Positions 1 through 9,155 of a stretch of 50,573 nt of DNA are shown piece after piece (position 1 is the first letter of the stretch; each line of letters begins with the position of its first letter). Made by a program: the position numbers and the translations under genes. Source of the stretch: Lachnospiraceae bacterium (GTDB lineage Bacteria; Bacillota; Clostridia; Lachnospirales; Lachnospiraceae). The stretch covers positions 1-50,573 of the forward strand of contig JAFWUY010000124.1 in the NCBI GenBank assembly GCA_017524035.1, given 5' to 3'. The notes beneath the pieces are model-generated. The model saw only the letters and a list, made by a program, of their open reading frames with translations. It had not been told where the DNA came from and ran no database searches.

Positions 1-1
1 G

Positions 2-457
2 TTTCCGGTTTTATGGATAATGTGGATACTCACCATTTCTGCGGGTGCAAAGTCTCTTCGCGTTCCCATCATAATAACATTTGTATATTATGTTTTTAAT
101 CTCTGCACTGCACTGGCTTCCGTTGTGATCTACCGTGAATCGGTATTTAATACCGTCAGACTATGCGGATTGCCGCTTCTTCTCTTTATGGCATGGCTCA
201 TGCTCGTCATAGGTTCGGGAAAAGCATTAAAGCTTGTTTTTGCCATATTGAGATGGATCGTTGCTGCGGCATATATTTTGTCCGATATCAGATTGGAGAT
301 GAGTTACATCAGGGCAATCGCACACGGATCGAAGGATTTTATCGCCTCCATGCTGGCAGTAACGTCAGATATCATTGCGGATGTGATCATAGCAGCATTT
401 GTGCTCTGGATGCTTAAGCCGGAGCTGTTTGATAAAAAAGAAGTGAAAGGACAGTAA
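2..457 (+). CDS. Multi-pass membrane protein, 5'-truncated, function unknown
   Basis: The reading frame is open to the left edge of the window, so the gene probably begins upstream; the first in-window ATG is at 20. The visible 151 codons encode about four hydrophobic segments with short charged links and end in a lysine-rich tail. No catalytic motif or family signature is recognisable. Its stop lies 3 bp before the ddl start, so the two are probably cotranscribed. A role in envelope biogenesis can only be guessed from that neighbour. Confidence 0.6.
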   Translation, partial: FPVLWIMWILTISAGAKSLRVPIIITFVYYVFNLCTALASVVIYRESVFNTVRLCGLPLLLFMAWLMLVIGSGKALKLVFAILRWIVAAAYILSDIRLEMSYIRAIAHGSKDFIASMLAVTSDIIADVIIAAFVLWMLKPELFDKKEVKGQ

Positions 458-460
458 GAT

Positions 461-1651
461 ATGAAGACCAGGATCGCGCTTATGTATGGCGGAAGAAGCG
501 TTGAACATGAAGTTTCCGTCATATCCGGAATTCAGGCTTATATGGCGATAGACAAGGAGAAGTATGACATAACTCCCGTTTACCTGACCAAGAATAACGA
601 GATGTATGTCGGAGAGGATATAGGCAAGATCGAAAGCTACCGTGATATCCCCGCACTCCTTGACAGATCTGTACGCGTCATCATGATAAATGAAGGTGAC
701 GGAGTACATATGGTCAGCCACAAGGCAGGCATCTTCGGTAAAAAGACGGACATCCCCGTAGATCTTGCTTTCCCCGTTGTCCACGGAACAAATGTTGAGG
801 ACGGTGCCCTTCAGGGATATTTCAAGACTCTCGGACTTCCTTTTGTCGGATGCGATGTTACCGCTTCCGCAGTCGGAATGGATAAGTATGTACAGAAGGC
901 GGTGCTCAAGGATAACGGAATTCCCGTTCTGGACAGCTACATCTACACTATGGCCGATTATGAGATGATGGACGCTCTCATGAATGACATAGAGGAGAAG
1001 ATCGGTTATCCCGTGATCATCAAGCCCTTCAATGCCGGCTCCAGTGTCGGAATAACCGTGGCAAAGGACAGATCGCAGCTTTCCAAGGCAATCGATGAAG
1101 CATATTCATACGCAAGGAAGATAATCGCGGAGCATGCCATAACAAAGCTTCGTGAGATCAACTGTGCGGTGCTCGGTGATGAGAATGTTGCCGAGGCATC
1201 CGAGATTGAAGAGCCCCTTCACAGCAAGGATATCCTCAGCTACGAGGATAAGTACTGCTCGGGCGGCGGAAAGAAGACCGGTGCGTCACAGGGTATGGCC
1301 GGCGTTTCAAGAAAGATTCCCGCAGAGGTTTCTCCCGAGATGAGGGAAGAGATCCGTGCAATGGCGGTTAAGTCCTTCCAAAAGCTCGGATGTAACGGCG
1401 TTGCGAGAATTGATTTTATGATCGATGAAGAGACCGGAAAGTTCTACTATAACGAGATAAACACGATCCCGGGTTCACTTGCATTCTATCTCTGGGAAGC
1501 ACTCGGAATGAAATACAGAGAGCAGCTCGACAGGATGGTGGAACTTGCACTGAAGCGTGTTCGTGAAGAAGCTGCGGTAACGTATTCCTTTGACACCAAT
1601 ATCCTGAGCGGTGCGGTGCTCGGCGGAAGCAAAGCGGGAAAGCTTAACTGA
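461..1651 (+). CDS. ddl: D-alanine--D-alanine ligase
   Basis: ATP-grasp ligase that joins two D-alanines for the peptidoglycan stem peptide in the cytoplasm. The 396-residue protein shows the N-terminal substrate motif GGRSVEHEVS (about residues 10-19), the ATP-grasp segment GYPVIIKPFNAGSSVGI, and the C-terminal metal/phosphate-binding segment DFMIDEE...YYNEINTIPGS. It is longer than the usual 300-370 residues. Part of the extra length is a glycine-rich stretch (YEDKYCSGGGKKTGASQGM) in the omega-loop region. The motif NTIPGS lies where ligases of other specificity often differ, but the sequence alone does not argue for D-Ala-D-Lac or D-Ala-D-Ser activity. The start is the first ATG after the upstream gene, with a purine-rich stretch before it. 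Confidence 0.93.
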   Translation: MKTRIALMYGGRSVEHEVSVISGIQAYMAIDKEKYDITPVYLTKNNEMYVGEDIGKIESYRDIPALLDRSVRVIMINEGDGVHMVSHKAGIFGKKTDIPVDLAFPVVHGTNVEDGALQGYFKTLGLPFVGCDVTASAVGMDKYVQKAVLKDNGIPVLDSYIYTMADYEMMDALMNDIEEKIGYPVIIKPFNAGSSVGITVAKDRSQLSKAIDEAYSYARKIIAEHAITKLREINCAVLGDENVAEASEIEEPLHSKDILSYEDKYCSGGGKKTGASQGMAGVSRKIPAEVSPEMREEIRAMAVKSFQKLGCNGVARIDFMIDEETGKFYYNEINTIPGSLAFYLWEALGMKYREQLDRMVELALKRVREEAAVTYSFDTNILSGAVLGGSKAGKLN

Positions 1652-1675
1652 TGATATAACGGGGAGAATACAACC

Positions 1676-2749
1676 ATGCACAGAGATACCACATTTGAAA
1701 ATGTACATGCTCTCGGAAGAGGTACCAGGCGTGACGGCTTTATGGAACTCATCTGGACCGCAAGCGGCATCGAATTTGACATGAACGTATCTGAACTCGG
1801 AATTGTCCTCAAGGGCGGGTCATCCATGACCATGCCGTGGATAAGCGTTTGCATGGACGGAAAATGGCTTGCACATATCCCTGTGCAGGAAGGCACAAAC
1901 AGGATCACCCTTTTCAGGGGAATGGATCCGGCTGTCAGCCACAGGGTCAGGATCATCAAGGATTTTCAGGCCGAAGTTGATGCCCAGGAAAATACCCTGA
2001 AGATCACAGAGCTTTTCTATGAAGGAAGCATCAGAAAGCCCGCCGATAAAAAGTACAGGATCGAATTTGTAGGTGACAGCATCACAAGCGGAGAAGGAAT
2101 ACTCGGTGCACATGAAGAGCTTGACTGGATCACTCCGTATTTCAGTTCCGTAAGAAATTACGCGGTAATGACTGCCGATGCTATGGATGCCGATTTCAGA
2201 CTCATATCGCAGAGCGGATGGGGCATTGTCAGTGCATATGACAATAATCCGTACAACGTTGTTCCTGCGATATACGACAGCCTGAATGCAAAGCGTAATG
2301 TAAGCGATTATGATAATTCAAGCTGGAAGACCGATGCGGTAGTGATAAACTTAGGAACCAATGACGGCGGCTCTTTCGATAATCCCGCTTTCACGGATCC
2401 TAAGAGCGGAAAGGTTTATAAGAACAGGAAGCTTTCCGACGGAAGTTATGATCCCGAATCGCTTGAGAGTATTGAAAAGGGCATCGTAGGTTTCCTGAAG
2501 CACTTAAGGGAGAGAAATCCCGAAGCACATCTTCTGTGGGTTTTCGGAATGCTCGGATGGGGACTTGCCGATACGATCGAAAAGGCGGTATCCGCGTACA
2601 GGAATGAAACCGGTGACGATAATGCATCATTCCTTAAGCTTGAAGAAGCGAAGGGCGAAGCGTTCGGATCCAGAGGCCATCCGGGATATGAGAATCATAA
2701 AGCGGCATCTGAGGCGATTGCCGGATATCTTAAAAATATATTGGAGTGA
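1676..2749 (+). CDS. SGNH/GDSL esterase, carbohydrate-esterase family 2-like
   Basis: A probable deacetylase of polysaccharide or glycoside acetyl groups. Residues 1-125 look like the beta-rich N-terminal domain of CE2 enzymes. The SGNH hydrolase domain follows, with block I GDSITSGEG (nucleophile Ser135), block III NLGTNDGG, and the catalytic His335 in RGHPGYENH. No signal peptide is seen, so it is probably cytoplasmic and may act on imported oligosaccharides. A GGGGAG ribosome-binding site precedes the start. It sits 24 bp after ddl and before a phosphohexomutase, in an apparent operon of wall and sugar metabolism. The natural substrate is not determined by sequence. Confidence 0.82.
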   Translation: MHRDTTFENVHALGRGTRRDGFMELIWTASGIEFDMNVSELGIVLKGGSSMTMPWISVCMDGKWLAHIPVQEGTNRITLFRGMDPAVSHRVRIIKDFQAEVDAQENTLKITELFYEGSIRKPADKKYRIEFVGDSITSGEGILGAHEELDWITPYFSSVRNYAVMTADAMDADFRLISQSGWGIVSAYDNNPYNVVPAIYDSLNAKRNVSDYDNSSWKTDAVVINLGTNDGGSFDNPAFTDPKSGKVYKNRKLSDGSYDPESLESIEKGIVGFLKHLRERNPEAHLLWVFGMLGWGLADTIEKAVSAYRNETGDDNASFLKLEEAKGEAFGSRGHPGYENHKAASEAIAGYLKNILE

Positions 2750-2803
2750 TACAGGGATATGTTTCCGCACTTCAATCACATAAGGTCTAAAGAGGAGAGA
2801 AAA

Positions 2804-4312
2804 ATGAGTTATTCTGAACTTCAGAACGGAAGCGATATCAGAGGTATCGCACTTGAAAACGAAACAGGAGAGAAGGTCAACCTTACGGATAAGGCAGCAT
2901 GTGATCTTGCTGCGGCATTCGTAAAGTGGATCTCAGAAAAGTCAGGCAAGACCGATATCAGGATCGCAATAGGACGCGATTCGAGACTTACGGGTGAATC
3001 GCTTCTTGCCGCATCCGCAAAGGGAATACTATCCGAGAACGGAAAAGCATTCGATCTCGGACTTGCATCCACCCCCGCGATGTTCATGTCCACCGTGCTC
3101 GGTGATAATCCTTACGACGGAAGCATCATGATCACCGCAAGCCACCTTCCCTGGTACAGAAACGGAATGAAGTTCTTCATCGCAAGAGGCGGACTTGAAA
3201 AGAATGAGATCAAAGAACTGACGGCGATCGCAGACGGCATTGCTGCGGAAGGAAGAGAGAGCAAAGAATATGCTGCTCCCGAAAAGGCTTCCTTCATGGA
3301 TACATATACAGGTTATCTCAGAAGCAAGATCGTTGACGCATGCGGAAAAGGAGATAAACCTCTTGAAGGTCTTCACATAGTTGTTGATGCCGGAAACGGT
3401 GCGGGCGGATTCTTTGTAAGAGACGTTCTTGAAAAGCTCGGTGCGGATACGGCCGGAAGCCAGTTCCTTGAGCCCGACGGTCACTTCCCCAACCACATTC
3501 CCAATCCCGAGAACAAGGATGCGGCAGAGGCTATAAAGGTTGCCACCGTCAATTCGAAAGCCGATCTCGGAATCATCTTTGATACCGATGTCGACAGAGC
3601 GGGAGCGGTTCTTCCCGACGGAAAGACTCTCACAAGAAATGATCTTATAGCTGCGCTTGCTTCCATCGCGCTTAATTCAAATCCCGGAACCACTATCGTT
3701 ACGGATTCCGTTACAAGCGACGGACTGGCAAGATTCATCAAGTCAAAGGGCGGTGTTCACAAGAGATTCAAGAGAGGATACCGTAACGTTATCGATGAAG
3801 CAATAAGACTCAATGAATCCGGTATTGATTCGCAGCTTGCCATAGAGACCAGCGGACACGGAGCTTTTAAGGAGAACTATTTCCTTGATGACGGCGCATA
3901 CCTGATGGTCAAGCTCCTCATCGAAATGGGTAAAGGAAACAATATAGCCTCACTCATAAGCGGACTTGAAGAGCCTGCCGAGAGTGTCGAACTGAGATTC
4001 CATGTAGGTGATGTTCCCGATCTTCAGGCAAACGGAGACCGTATCCTGAAGGCTCTTGAGGATGCCGCATCATCCGTTGAAGGCTGGAGTCTTGAAAAAG
4101 AAAACTACGAAGGAGTCAGAGTCTATTGCGACGCTTCTCACGGAAACGGATGGCTTCTTCTCAGAAAATCACTTCACGAGCCTATAATGCCTCTCAATAT
4201 CGAAAGCGATACAAAGGGAGGAGCACTTATCATCGCCAAGGCTCTTTACGGAATAATAGCAGACGAGAAAACACTTGATCTTACACCTATAAAGGATTTT
4301 TGCAACTGTTAA
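2804..4312 (+). CDS. Phosphohexomutase (phosphomannomutase/phosphoglucomutase family)
   Basis: Alpha-D-phosphohexomutase that interconverts hexose 1- and 6-phosphates through a phosphoserine. The 502-residue protein has the active-site loop TASHLPW with phosphoserine Ser113, the metal-binding loop DTDVDRAG (from residue 260), and the sugar-binding loop ETSGHGA. The HLPW form of the serine loop occurs in the ManB/eukaryotic-PMM-like branch. An in-frame ATG exists at 2759, but the ATG at 2804 has an AGAGGAGA ribosome-binding site and begins a typical N-terminus, so it is preferred. It could supply mannose-1-P or glucose-1-P for surface glycans. Specificity between mannose and glucose cannot be read from the sequence. 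Confidence 0.9.
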   Translation: MSYSELQNGSDIRGIALENETGEKVNLTDKAACDLAAAFVKWISEKSGKTDIRIAIGRDSRLTGESLLAASAKGILSENGKAFDLGLASTPAMFMSTVLGDNPYDGSIMITASHLPWYRNGMKFFIARGGLEKNEIKELTAIADGIAAEGRESKEYAAPEKASFMDTYTGYLRSKIVDACGKGDKPLEGLHIVVDAGNGAGGFFVRDVLEKLGADTAGSQFLEPDGHFPNHIPNPENKDAAEAIKVATVNSKADLGIIFDTDVDRAGAVLPDGKTLTRNDLIAALASIALNSNPGTTIVTDSVTSDGLARFIKSKGGVHKRFKRGYRNVIDEAIRLNESGIDSQLAIETSGHGAFKENYFLDDGAYLMVKLLIEMGKGNNIASLISGLEEPAESVELRFHVGDVPDLQANGDRILKALEDAASSVEGWSLEKENYEGVRVYCDASHGNGWLLLRKSLHEPIMPLNIESDTKGGALIIAKALYGIIADEKTLDLTPIKDFCNC

Positions 4313-4333
4313 TCGAATTACGGAGGAAAATAC

Positions 4334-6745
4334 ATGTTCTGTATGAAATGCGGGTCCCAGATGCCCGAAGGAACCAAATTCTGTATCAACTGCGGAACGC
4401 CGATGGCAACTGAAGCGCCCGTACAGCCCCAGACACCCGGACAGTCTGTAACACCTGCAACTCCGGCAGAGCCTCAGAGCGCACCTCAGGCCCAGGCTCC
4501 CGCAGTACCCGAGCAGCCCGCAGCACCTGCAGCTCCGGCAGAGCCTCAGAGCGCACCTCAGGCCCAGGCTCCCGCAGTACCCGAGCAGCCCGCAGCACCC
4601 GCAGCTCCGGCAGAAACTCAGAGCGCACCTCAGGCCCAGGCTCCCGCAGTGCCCGAGCAGCCCGTGACTCCCGTTCAGCCTGTATATTTTCAGCCTCAGT
4701 ATGATACTACACCGGCTCCCATGCCTGTTATGCAGCCCGAGGCTCCCGTTAAGAAAAAGAAGAAGGGCGGCCTCATCGCTGTCATAGTTGTCCTTATCCT
4801 TGCTCTCCTCGGCGGAGGCGGATTCGGCGTATATAAGTATTTATCGGGAAGAGAGCCCGTTGAACCCGTAGTCGATACTCCTGAACCGGAACCCGAACCC
4901 GACGATCCGGATCCGGAGCCTGAAGATACTCAGGCAAAACAGACCATCATGCTTTATATGATCGGTTCCAATCTCGAGAGTGAGAGCGGACTTGCAACAG
5001 CCGATCTTGTGGAGATCAGCAAGGCCAAACTTACTGAGGATACCAACCTTGTTATCCAGACCGGCGGTTGCACAAGCTGGGACAATACCTTCTGTAAGGA
5101 CGGAACCGTTCAGAGATTCATATATGAGGACGGCAAGTTCCATGAACTCGATGACCTCGGTGCCATATCCATGGTTGAGCCTTCAAGTCTTACCGATTTT
5201 GTTGAGTTTTCTGCAGATGAATATCCCGCAGACGATTACATTCTCATTCTCTGGAACCATGGCGGCGGAATTCCCATCGGTTACGGATATGATGAGCTTT
5301 ATCCCGATGACACGCTTACCGATTACCAGATCGGACATGCTCTTGATAAGACCGGAGTGCATTTTGACAGCATTATCTTTGACGCTTGTAACATGTGCTC
5401 GCTTGAAGTCGGAATGGCGCTCAGTGGCTGCGCCGATTACATGATAGGAGCCGAGAGCTATGTAAACGGTACAGGCCTTTCATATACCAATTGGCTCAAT
5501 CTTCTTGCAACCTCACCCGTATCCGAAGGAAAGTACAGGGAGGAGGTAGTTTCCGATTATATGGAATTCTGCCGTGCGAGAGGAATGGTTGCATCCATGT
5601 CCGTCATTTCACTCAGCCATATTGAGCCCGTTTACAATGCATACATCAATTATCTCGATATGCTTAAGAGCGATCTTGAGAGAAAACAGTACGCCGATAT
5701 CACAACAGCAAGAGACAATTGCGGAGTTTACATGGGAACCGATTCGGTTGATCTTGTAACACTTGCCAATAAGTATGAGAATACCGGATCAACCTCTCTT
5801 ATCAATTCCATAGTAAATGCGGTTGACTATACCGAAAGCGACTTTGCGTTCGGTCACGGAATCACAGCTTATTATCCCTACGATTACAGTTACCTGTATA
5901 ACGACGGCCGAATGACCTTCCAGGCTCTTGAATACGATGACACGATCGTAGATTTCTTTGATGAGTATGTCACCCTTTCGCTTGCTTTCCAGTTCGGAGC
6001 CACAGATGCGAAGAACTATGCCGGTGACTGGTTCCGCAATGACATCCTCAATACCTATTCGTCCAGCGGATCCTATTCCTTCGGAGCGGAGGAAATATAT
6101 CTCGAAGCATATACCGCTCAGTATGATGACGGAGAAGAGCATTATTACTTCGAAACCAGTAATATCGACTGGCTCGAGATAGAAGCGCTTATGTTCCTTG
6201 AAGGAAATGACGGCAAGCTTTATTTCCTCGGACAGGACCAGTTCAGGAATTTCGACGATGAGGGAGACCTTGTTGCCGACAATCCCAGCTACTGGACATA
6301 CCTTACCGACAGAGTGGCATGCTATATCGCATATGATTATTACAAGGATGAAGAGACCGGAGAATGGAACCAGTACGGTAAGATTCCCGTTAAGATCAAC
6401 GGAGTCGAGTGCTACCTGATGGTTTTCTACGATCAGGACAATCCTTACGGCAAGATCACCGGATATACGATCATGGACGAGGAAGGTCAGTATTATTATG
6501 AACTGGATGATTATGATGAGATCCAGATCATCTGGTACTGCAAGGATGACGATAAGTATGTTGAAGCCTACGATCCCTTCTATGCTTATGAGCTGGAGCT
6601 TTCCTATGATGAGATCGATCTTACCTCCGATGTCACTCTGGTTGTTTACCAGGTAACCGACGTTTACGGAAACATTTATACATCCGATGCGTTCTATTAT
6701 ATGTACGGTGAACTGTTATTCGTAGATGAGTTTGAAAGTTTTTGA
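4334..6745 (+). CDS. Clostripain-family (C11) cysteine peptidase with zinc ribbon and membrane anchor
   Basis: 803-residue protein. Residues 1-24 form a zinc ribbon (Cys3, Cys6, Cys17, Cys20). About residues 30-130 are a Pro/Ala/Gln linker with three 24-residue repeats. A KKKKK stretch near 140 precedes one transmembrane helix (about 145-166), then an acidic Pro/Glu/Asp linker. The C11 peptidase domain begins near 195 with its typical opening TIMLYMIGSNLES. It contains the expected catalytic dyad His309 (WNHGGG) and Cys352 (FDACNM). A tyrosine- and acid-rich C-terminal domain follows. The positive-inside rule puts the ribbon in the cytoplasm and the peptidase outside. Family members cleave after Arg or Lys, but the target here is unknown. 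Confidence 0.87.
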   Translation: MFCMKCGSQMPEGTKFCINCGTPMATEAPVQPQTPGQSVTPATPAEPQSAPQAQAPAVPEQPAAPAAPAEPQSAPQAQAPAVPEQPAAPAAPAETQSAPQAQAPAVPEQPVTPVQPVYFQPQYDTTPAPMPVMQPEAPVKKKKKGGLIAVIVVLILALLGGGGFGVYKYLSGREPVEPVVDTPEPEPEPDDPDPEPEDTQAKQTIMLYMIGSNLESESGLATADLVEISKAKLTEDTNLVIQTGGCTSWDNTFCKDGTVQRFIYEDGKFHELDDLGAISMVEPSSLTDFVEFSADEYPADDYILILWNHGGGIPIGYGYDELYPDDTLTDYQIGHALDKTGVHFDSIIFDACNMCSLEVGMALSGCADYMIGAESYVNGTGLSYTNWLNLLATSPVSEGKYREEVVSDYMEFCRARGMVASMSVISLSHIEPVYNAYINYLDMLKSDLERKQYADITTARDNCGVYMGTDSVDLVTLANKYENTGSTSLINSIVNAVDYTESDFAFGHGITAYYPYDYSYLYNDGRMTFQALEYDDTIVDFFDEYVTLSLAFQFGATDAKNYAGDWFRNDILNTYSSSGSYSFGAEEIYLEAYTAQYDDGEEHYYFETSNIDWLEIEALMFLEGNDGKLYFLGQDQFRNFDDEGDLVADNPSYWTYLTDRVACYIAYDYYKDEETGEWNQYGKIPVKINGVECYLMVFYDQDNPYGKITGYTIMDEEGQYYYELDDYDEIQIIWYCKDDDKYVEAYDPFYAYELELSYDEIDLTSDVTLVVYQVTDVYGNIYTSDAFYYMYGELLFVDEFESF
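4463..4678 (+). repeat. Three tandem 72-bp in-frame repeats in the clostripain-like gene
   Basis: Copies begin at 4463, 4535 and 4607 with an exact 72-bp period. Each encodes 24 residues rich in Pro, Ala and Gln. The first two are nearly identical and the third diverges at its end. They lie between the zinc ribbon and the membrane helix and act as a flexible spacer whose length could vary between strains. Confidence 0.92.
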
Positions 6746-6808
6746 CGGAAGGGTATCGTATCCGGTCTGCATATGCATGAAATGATGTGAGCATACGAAA
6801 GAGGTCAT

Positions 6809-7843
6809 ATGTTCCGATTATTTGATAAGATCCAAAATAATGAAGTATATGTCATCGCCGAGATGAGTGCGAACCATGGCGGAAATCTGGGCAATGCTCT
6901 TGAGATCGTAAGGCAGGTTGCCGGAACCGGTGCGGACTGCCTTAAGATACAGACTTATACCGCAGACTCCCTTACCATTGACTGTGATAACGAATATTTT
7001 AAGATCAAGGGCGGACTCTGGGACGGATATAAGCTTCACGATCTTTACAAGTCAGCATATACCCCTTATGAATGGCAGAAGAGGATCAAGGAGGAATGCG
7101 AAAGGTGGGGACTTGATTTCCTTTCGACTCCTTTTGACAGGGAGGCGGTGGATTTCCTTGACGATCTCGGAGCGGAAGCCTACAAGATCGCAAGCTTTGA
7201 GATGGTGGATATCCCGCTTATCGAATACGCCGCATCCAAGGGTAAGCCGATGATCATTTCCTGCGGAATGGGATCTCCCGAGGAAATTCAGGATGCACTC
7301 GATGCATGCAAAAGAATGAATAATGAAAAAATCGTTCTTCTCAAGTGCTGCAGCGAATACCCCGCAAACTGGGCTGATATGCATCTTGCCAACATTCCCG
7401 ATATGAGGGAAAGATACGGAACTTATGTCGGCCTTTCCGATCACAGTCCCGGAAGCTGTGCTGCAGTTGCAGGTGTTGCACTCGGGGCATGCGTCATCGA
7501 AAAGCATGTAAAGCTTGAAGGCATAAACAGTGCCGATTCCGATTTCAGCATGACCGTTGAGGAATTTGGAAAGATGGTCGCGGATATCAGGAATGCTAAG
7601 AAGGCGATCCAGGGTCCCGACTATGAACTTACCGAAGGCGAGAAGTCGTCGACAGTATTCAGACGCAGTATTTTTGCGATACAGGATATAAAGGCAGGAG
7701 ATAAATTCTCGGAAGAAAACATACGCGTGATCCGCCCGGGCTACGGCATAGCTCCCAAGCATTTTGCTTCGCTCATTGGAAACGAAAGCGTTAGGGATAT
7801 CAAACGCGGTGAACCGCTTACCGAAGAAGACATCAGAAAATGA
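6809..7843 (+). CDS. pseI: Pseudaminic-acid synthase-like (NeuB family)
   Basis: Condenses a hexose derivative with phosphoenolpyruvate to make a nine-carbon nonulosonic acid. The 344-residue protein has the NeuB TIM barrel (IAEMSANHGGN, LKIQTYTADS, KIASFEM, GLSDHSPG, IEKHVK) and a C-terminal SAF/antifreeze-like domain from about residue 285 (SIFAIQDIKAGD, IRVIRPGYGI). The segment GGLWDGYKLHDLYKSAYTP resembles PseI proteins more than sialic-acid NeuB, so pseudaminic acid is preferred over sialic or legionaminic acid by motif memory only. The gene overlaps the next by ATGA. The products often decorate flagellin or surface polymers. Confidence 0.82.
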   Translation: MFRLFDKIQNNEVYVIAEMSANHGGNLGNALEIVRQVAGTGADCLKIQTYTADSLTIDCDNEYFKIKGGLWDGYKLHDLYKSAYTPYEWQKRIKEECERWGLDFLSTPFDREAVDFLDDLGAEAYKIASFEMVDIPLIEYAASKGKPMIISCGMGSPEEIQDALDACKRMNNEKIVLLKCCSEYPANWADMHLANIPDMRERYGTYVGLSDHSPGSCAAVAGVALGACVIEKHVKLEGINSADSDFSMTVEEFGKMVADIRNAKKAIQGPDYELTEGEKSSTVFRRSIFAIQDIKAGDKFSEENIRVIRPGYGIAPKHFASLIGNESVRDIKRGEPLTEEDIRK

Positions 7844-8439
7844 AGATACTTTTGCTCAGCAACAACGACAATGTAAATGCACTGAAAAAAAGATTCATTG
7901 AAATGGGAGAGGAAGTCATTCTCTGTCATGACAGGGTAACTGTGAATCTTATCGAGGAGATTAATCCCGAATTTGTCGTTGTATATAATTACAGGTCGAT
8001 CATCAGGGAAGATGTCATAAGCCTTATGGGAAACAGGATCATAAACCTTCACACCTCATACCTTCCCTGGAATAAAGGATCTTCCCCCAATATCTGGAGC
8101 TTCATCGATGATACTCCGAAGGGAGTGACGATACACAGGCTTGAAAAAGGACTTGATAAGGGCAAGATACTCCTTCAGAAGGAGCTTTTCTTTGACGAGG
8201 AAAAAGAAACCCTCTGCACCACATATGAAAAGCTTAATGAAGAAATAGTATCCCTGCTGTGTGAAAACTGGGATGATATAAAATCCGGAAAGATACCTCT
8301 TAAGGAACAGGTGGGTGAAGGCTCTTACCATCGCACCGCCGATCTTGAGGAGATACTTGGCGGAAGCAGGATCGACTATTCCATGACCGTAAAGGATTTT
8401 AAAGAATTTATTGCCAGGCGCAGGAAAGAAAAGAAATGA
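7840..8439 (+). CDS. Formyltransferase-domain protein of the nonulosonate cassette
   Basis: Small 199-residue formyltetrahydrofolate-dependent transferase. The catalytic triad of the family is visible: Asn69 and His71 in NLHTSYLPWNKG, and Asp106 in KGLDKGKIL. The core domain is present, but the C-terminal tRNA-binding domain of methionyl-tRNA formyltransferase is absent, which argues for a sugar amine as acceptor. It sits with four-base overlaps between the PseI-like synthase and the PseF-like cytidylyltransferase. The simplest inference is that it N-formylates an amino group of the nonulosonic acid or its precursor. Direct evidence for the acceptor is lacking. Confidence 0.8.
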   Translation: MKILLLSNNDNVNALKKRFIEMGEEVILCHDRVTVNLIEEINPEFVVVYNYRSIIREDVISLMGNRIINLHTSYLPWNKGSSPNIWSFIDDTPKGVTIHRLEKGLDKGKILLQKELFFDEEKETLCTTYEKLNEEIVSLLCENWDDIKSGKIPLKEQVGEGSYHRTADLEEILGGSRIDYSMTVKDFKEFIARRRKEKK

Positions 8440-9119
8440 AGGTTGCAGTTATAACCGCTCGCGGCGGAAGCAAGAGAATACCCAGGAAAAACATCAAGGA
8501 TTTCTGCGGAAAGCCGATCCTTGCATATTCCATCGAGGCAGCCCTTAACAGCGGAGTCTTTGATGAGGTCATGATCTCGACCGAGGATGACGAGATTGCC
8601 GGGATAGCTGTCAGATACGGAGCATCTCTTCCTTTTAAACGAAGCATGGAAAATGCCGACGACCACAGTACCACCGTCGATGTAATGTGCGAGGTTCTGG
8701 ACAGTTATGAAAAACTCGGCAAGCATCCCGATGTTATGTGCTGCATATATCCGACGGCCCCGTTTGTGACTGCGGAAAAACTTAGGAATGCATATGATCT
8801 GTTCGAGAAGAACAATGCGGATGCGGTAATACCCGTTGTCAGGTTTTCTTTTCCGCCTCAACGGTGTTTTGTGGAAAAAAACGGCTTCATTGAGTACAAG
8901 TGGAAAGAGTACCAGTTCTCAAGAAGTCAGGATCTCGAGCCCTTCTATCATGATGCGGGCCAGTTCTATATGATCAGGAGTGATGTGATGAAGGAAAAGC
9001 ACACTCTTGTGCCTGATAAAACGGTTCCGCTCATCCTGGATGATATGGAAGTACAGGACATTGATACTCTGGAAGATTGGAAGATAGCCGAGATAAAATA
9101 TGGTATAATAACACGATAA
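8436..9119 (+). CDS. pseF: CMP-pseudaminic acid cytidylyltransferase-like
   Basis: Activates the nonulosonic acid with CTP to give the CMP-sugar used by glycosyltransferases. The 227-residue protein begins with the nucleotidyltransferase P-loop ITARGGSKRIPRKNIKDFCGKP and has the internal motifs CCIYPTAPF and YHDAGQFYMI. The latter is a PseF-like variant, and the C-terminal DDMEVQDIDTLEDWKIAE is typical of the CMP-NeuAc synthetase superfamily. Length matches the family. It is the last gene of the three-gene cassette, overlapping the formyltransferase by 4 bp. NeuA or LegF specificity remains an alternative. Confidence 0.82.
   Translation: MKVAVITARGGSKRIPRKNIKDFCGKPILAYSIEAALNSGVFDEVMISTEDDEIAGIAVRYGASLPFKRSMENADDHSTTVDVMCEVLDSYEKLGKHPDVMCCIYPTAPFVTAEKLRNAYDLFEKNNADAVIPVVRFSFPPQRCFVEKNGFIEYKWKEYQFSRSQDLEPFYHDAGQFYMIRSDVMKEKHTLVPDKTVPLILDDMEVQDIDTLEDWKIAEIKYGIITR
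9101..9109 (+). promoter_or_regulatory. Extended -10 promoter element for the signalling operon
   Basis: TGGTATAAT is a perfect extended -10 (TGn plus TATAAT) at the 3' end of the pseF-like gene, about 47 bp before the next start codon. No good -35 is seen at the standard distance, but TTGGAA occurs 20 bp upstream. It would let the 9156-18704 operon be expressed independently of the nonulosonate genes. Confidence 0.55.
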
Positions 9120-9155
9120 AATTTTTCTGTTTGAGGGGACGGAAGGTGCACTGTT

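Noticed and set aside
2759-2803. N-terminal extension of the phosphohexomutase from the ATG at 2759
   Set aside because: The extension overlaps the ribosome-binding site AGAGGAGA used for the ATG at 2804 and adds residues not typical of the family.
7052-7762. 236-codon - strand frame opposite the PseI-like gene
   Set aside because: Antisense shadow of a well-conserved + strand gene; no family match, no promoter.
9134-9146. GGGGACGG resembling the core of the REP-like element
   Set aside because: Only eight bases match and no inverted partner or CTGTTTC end is present.
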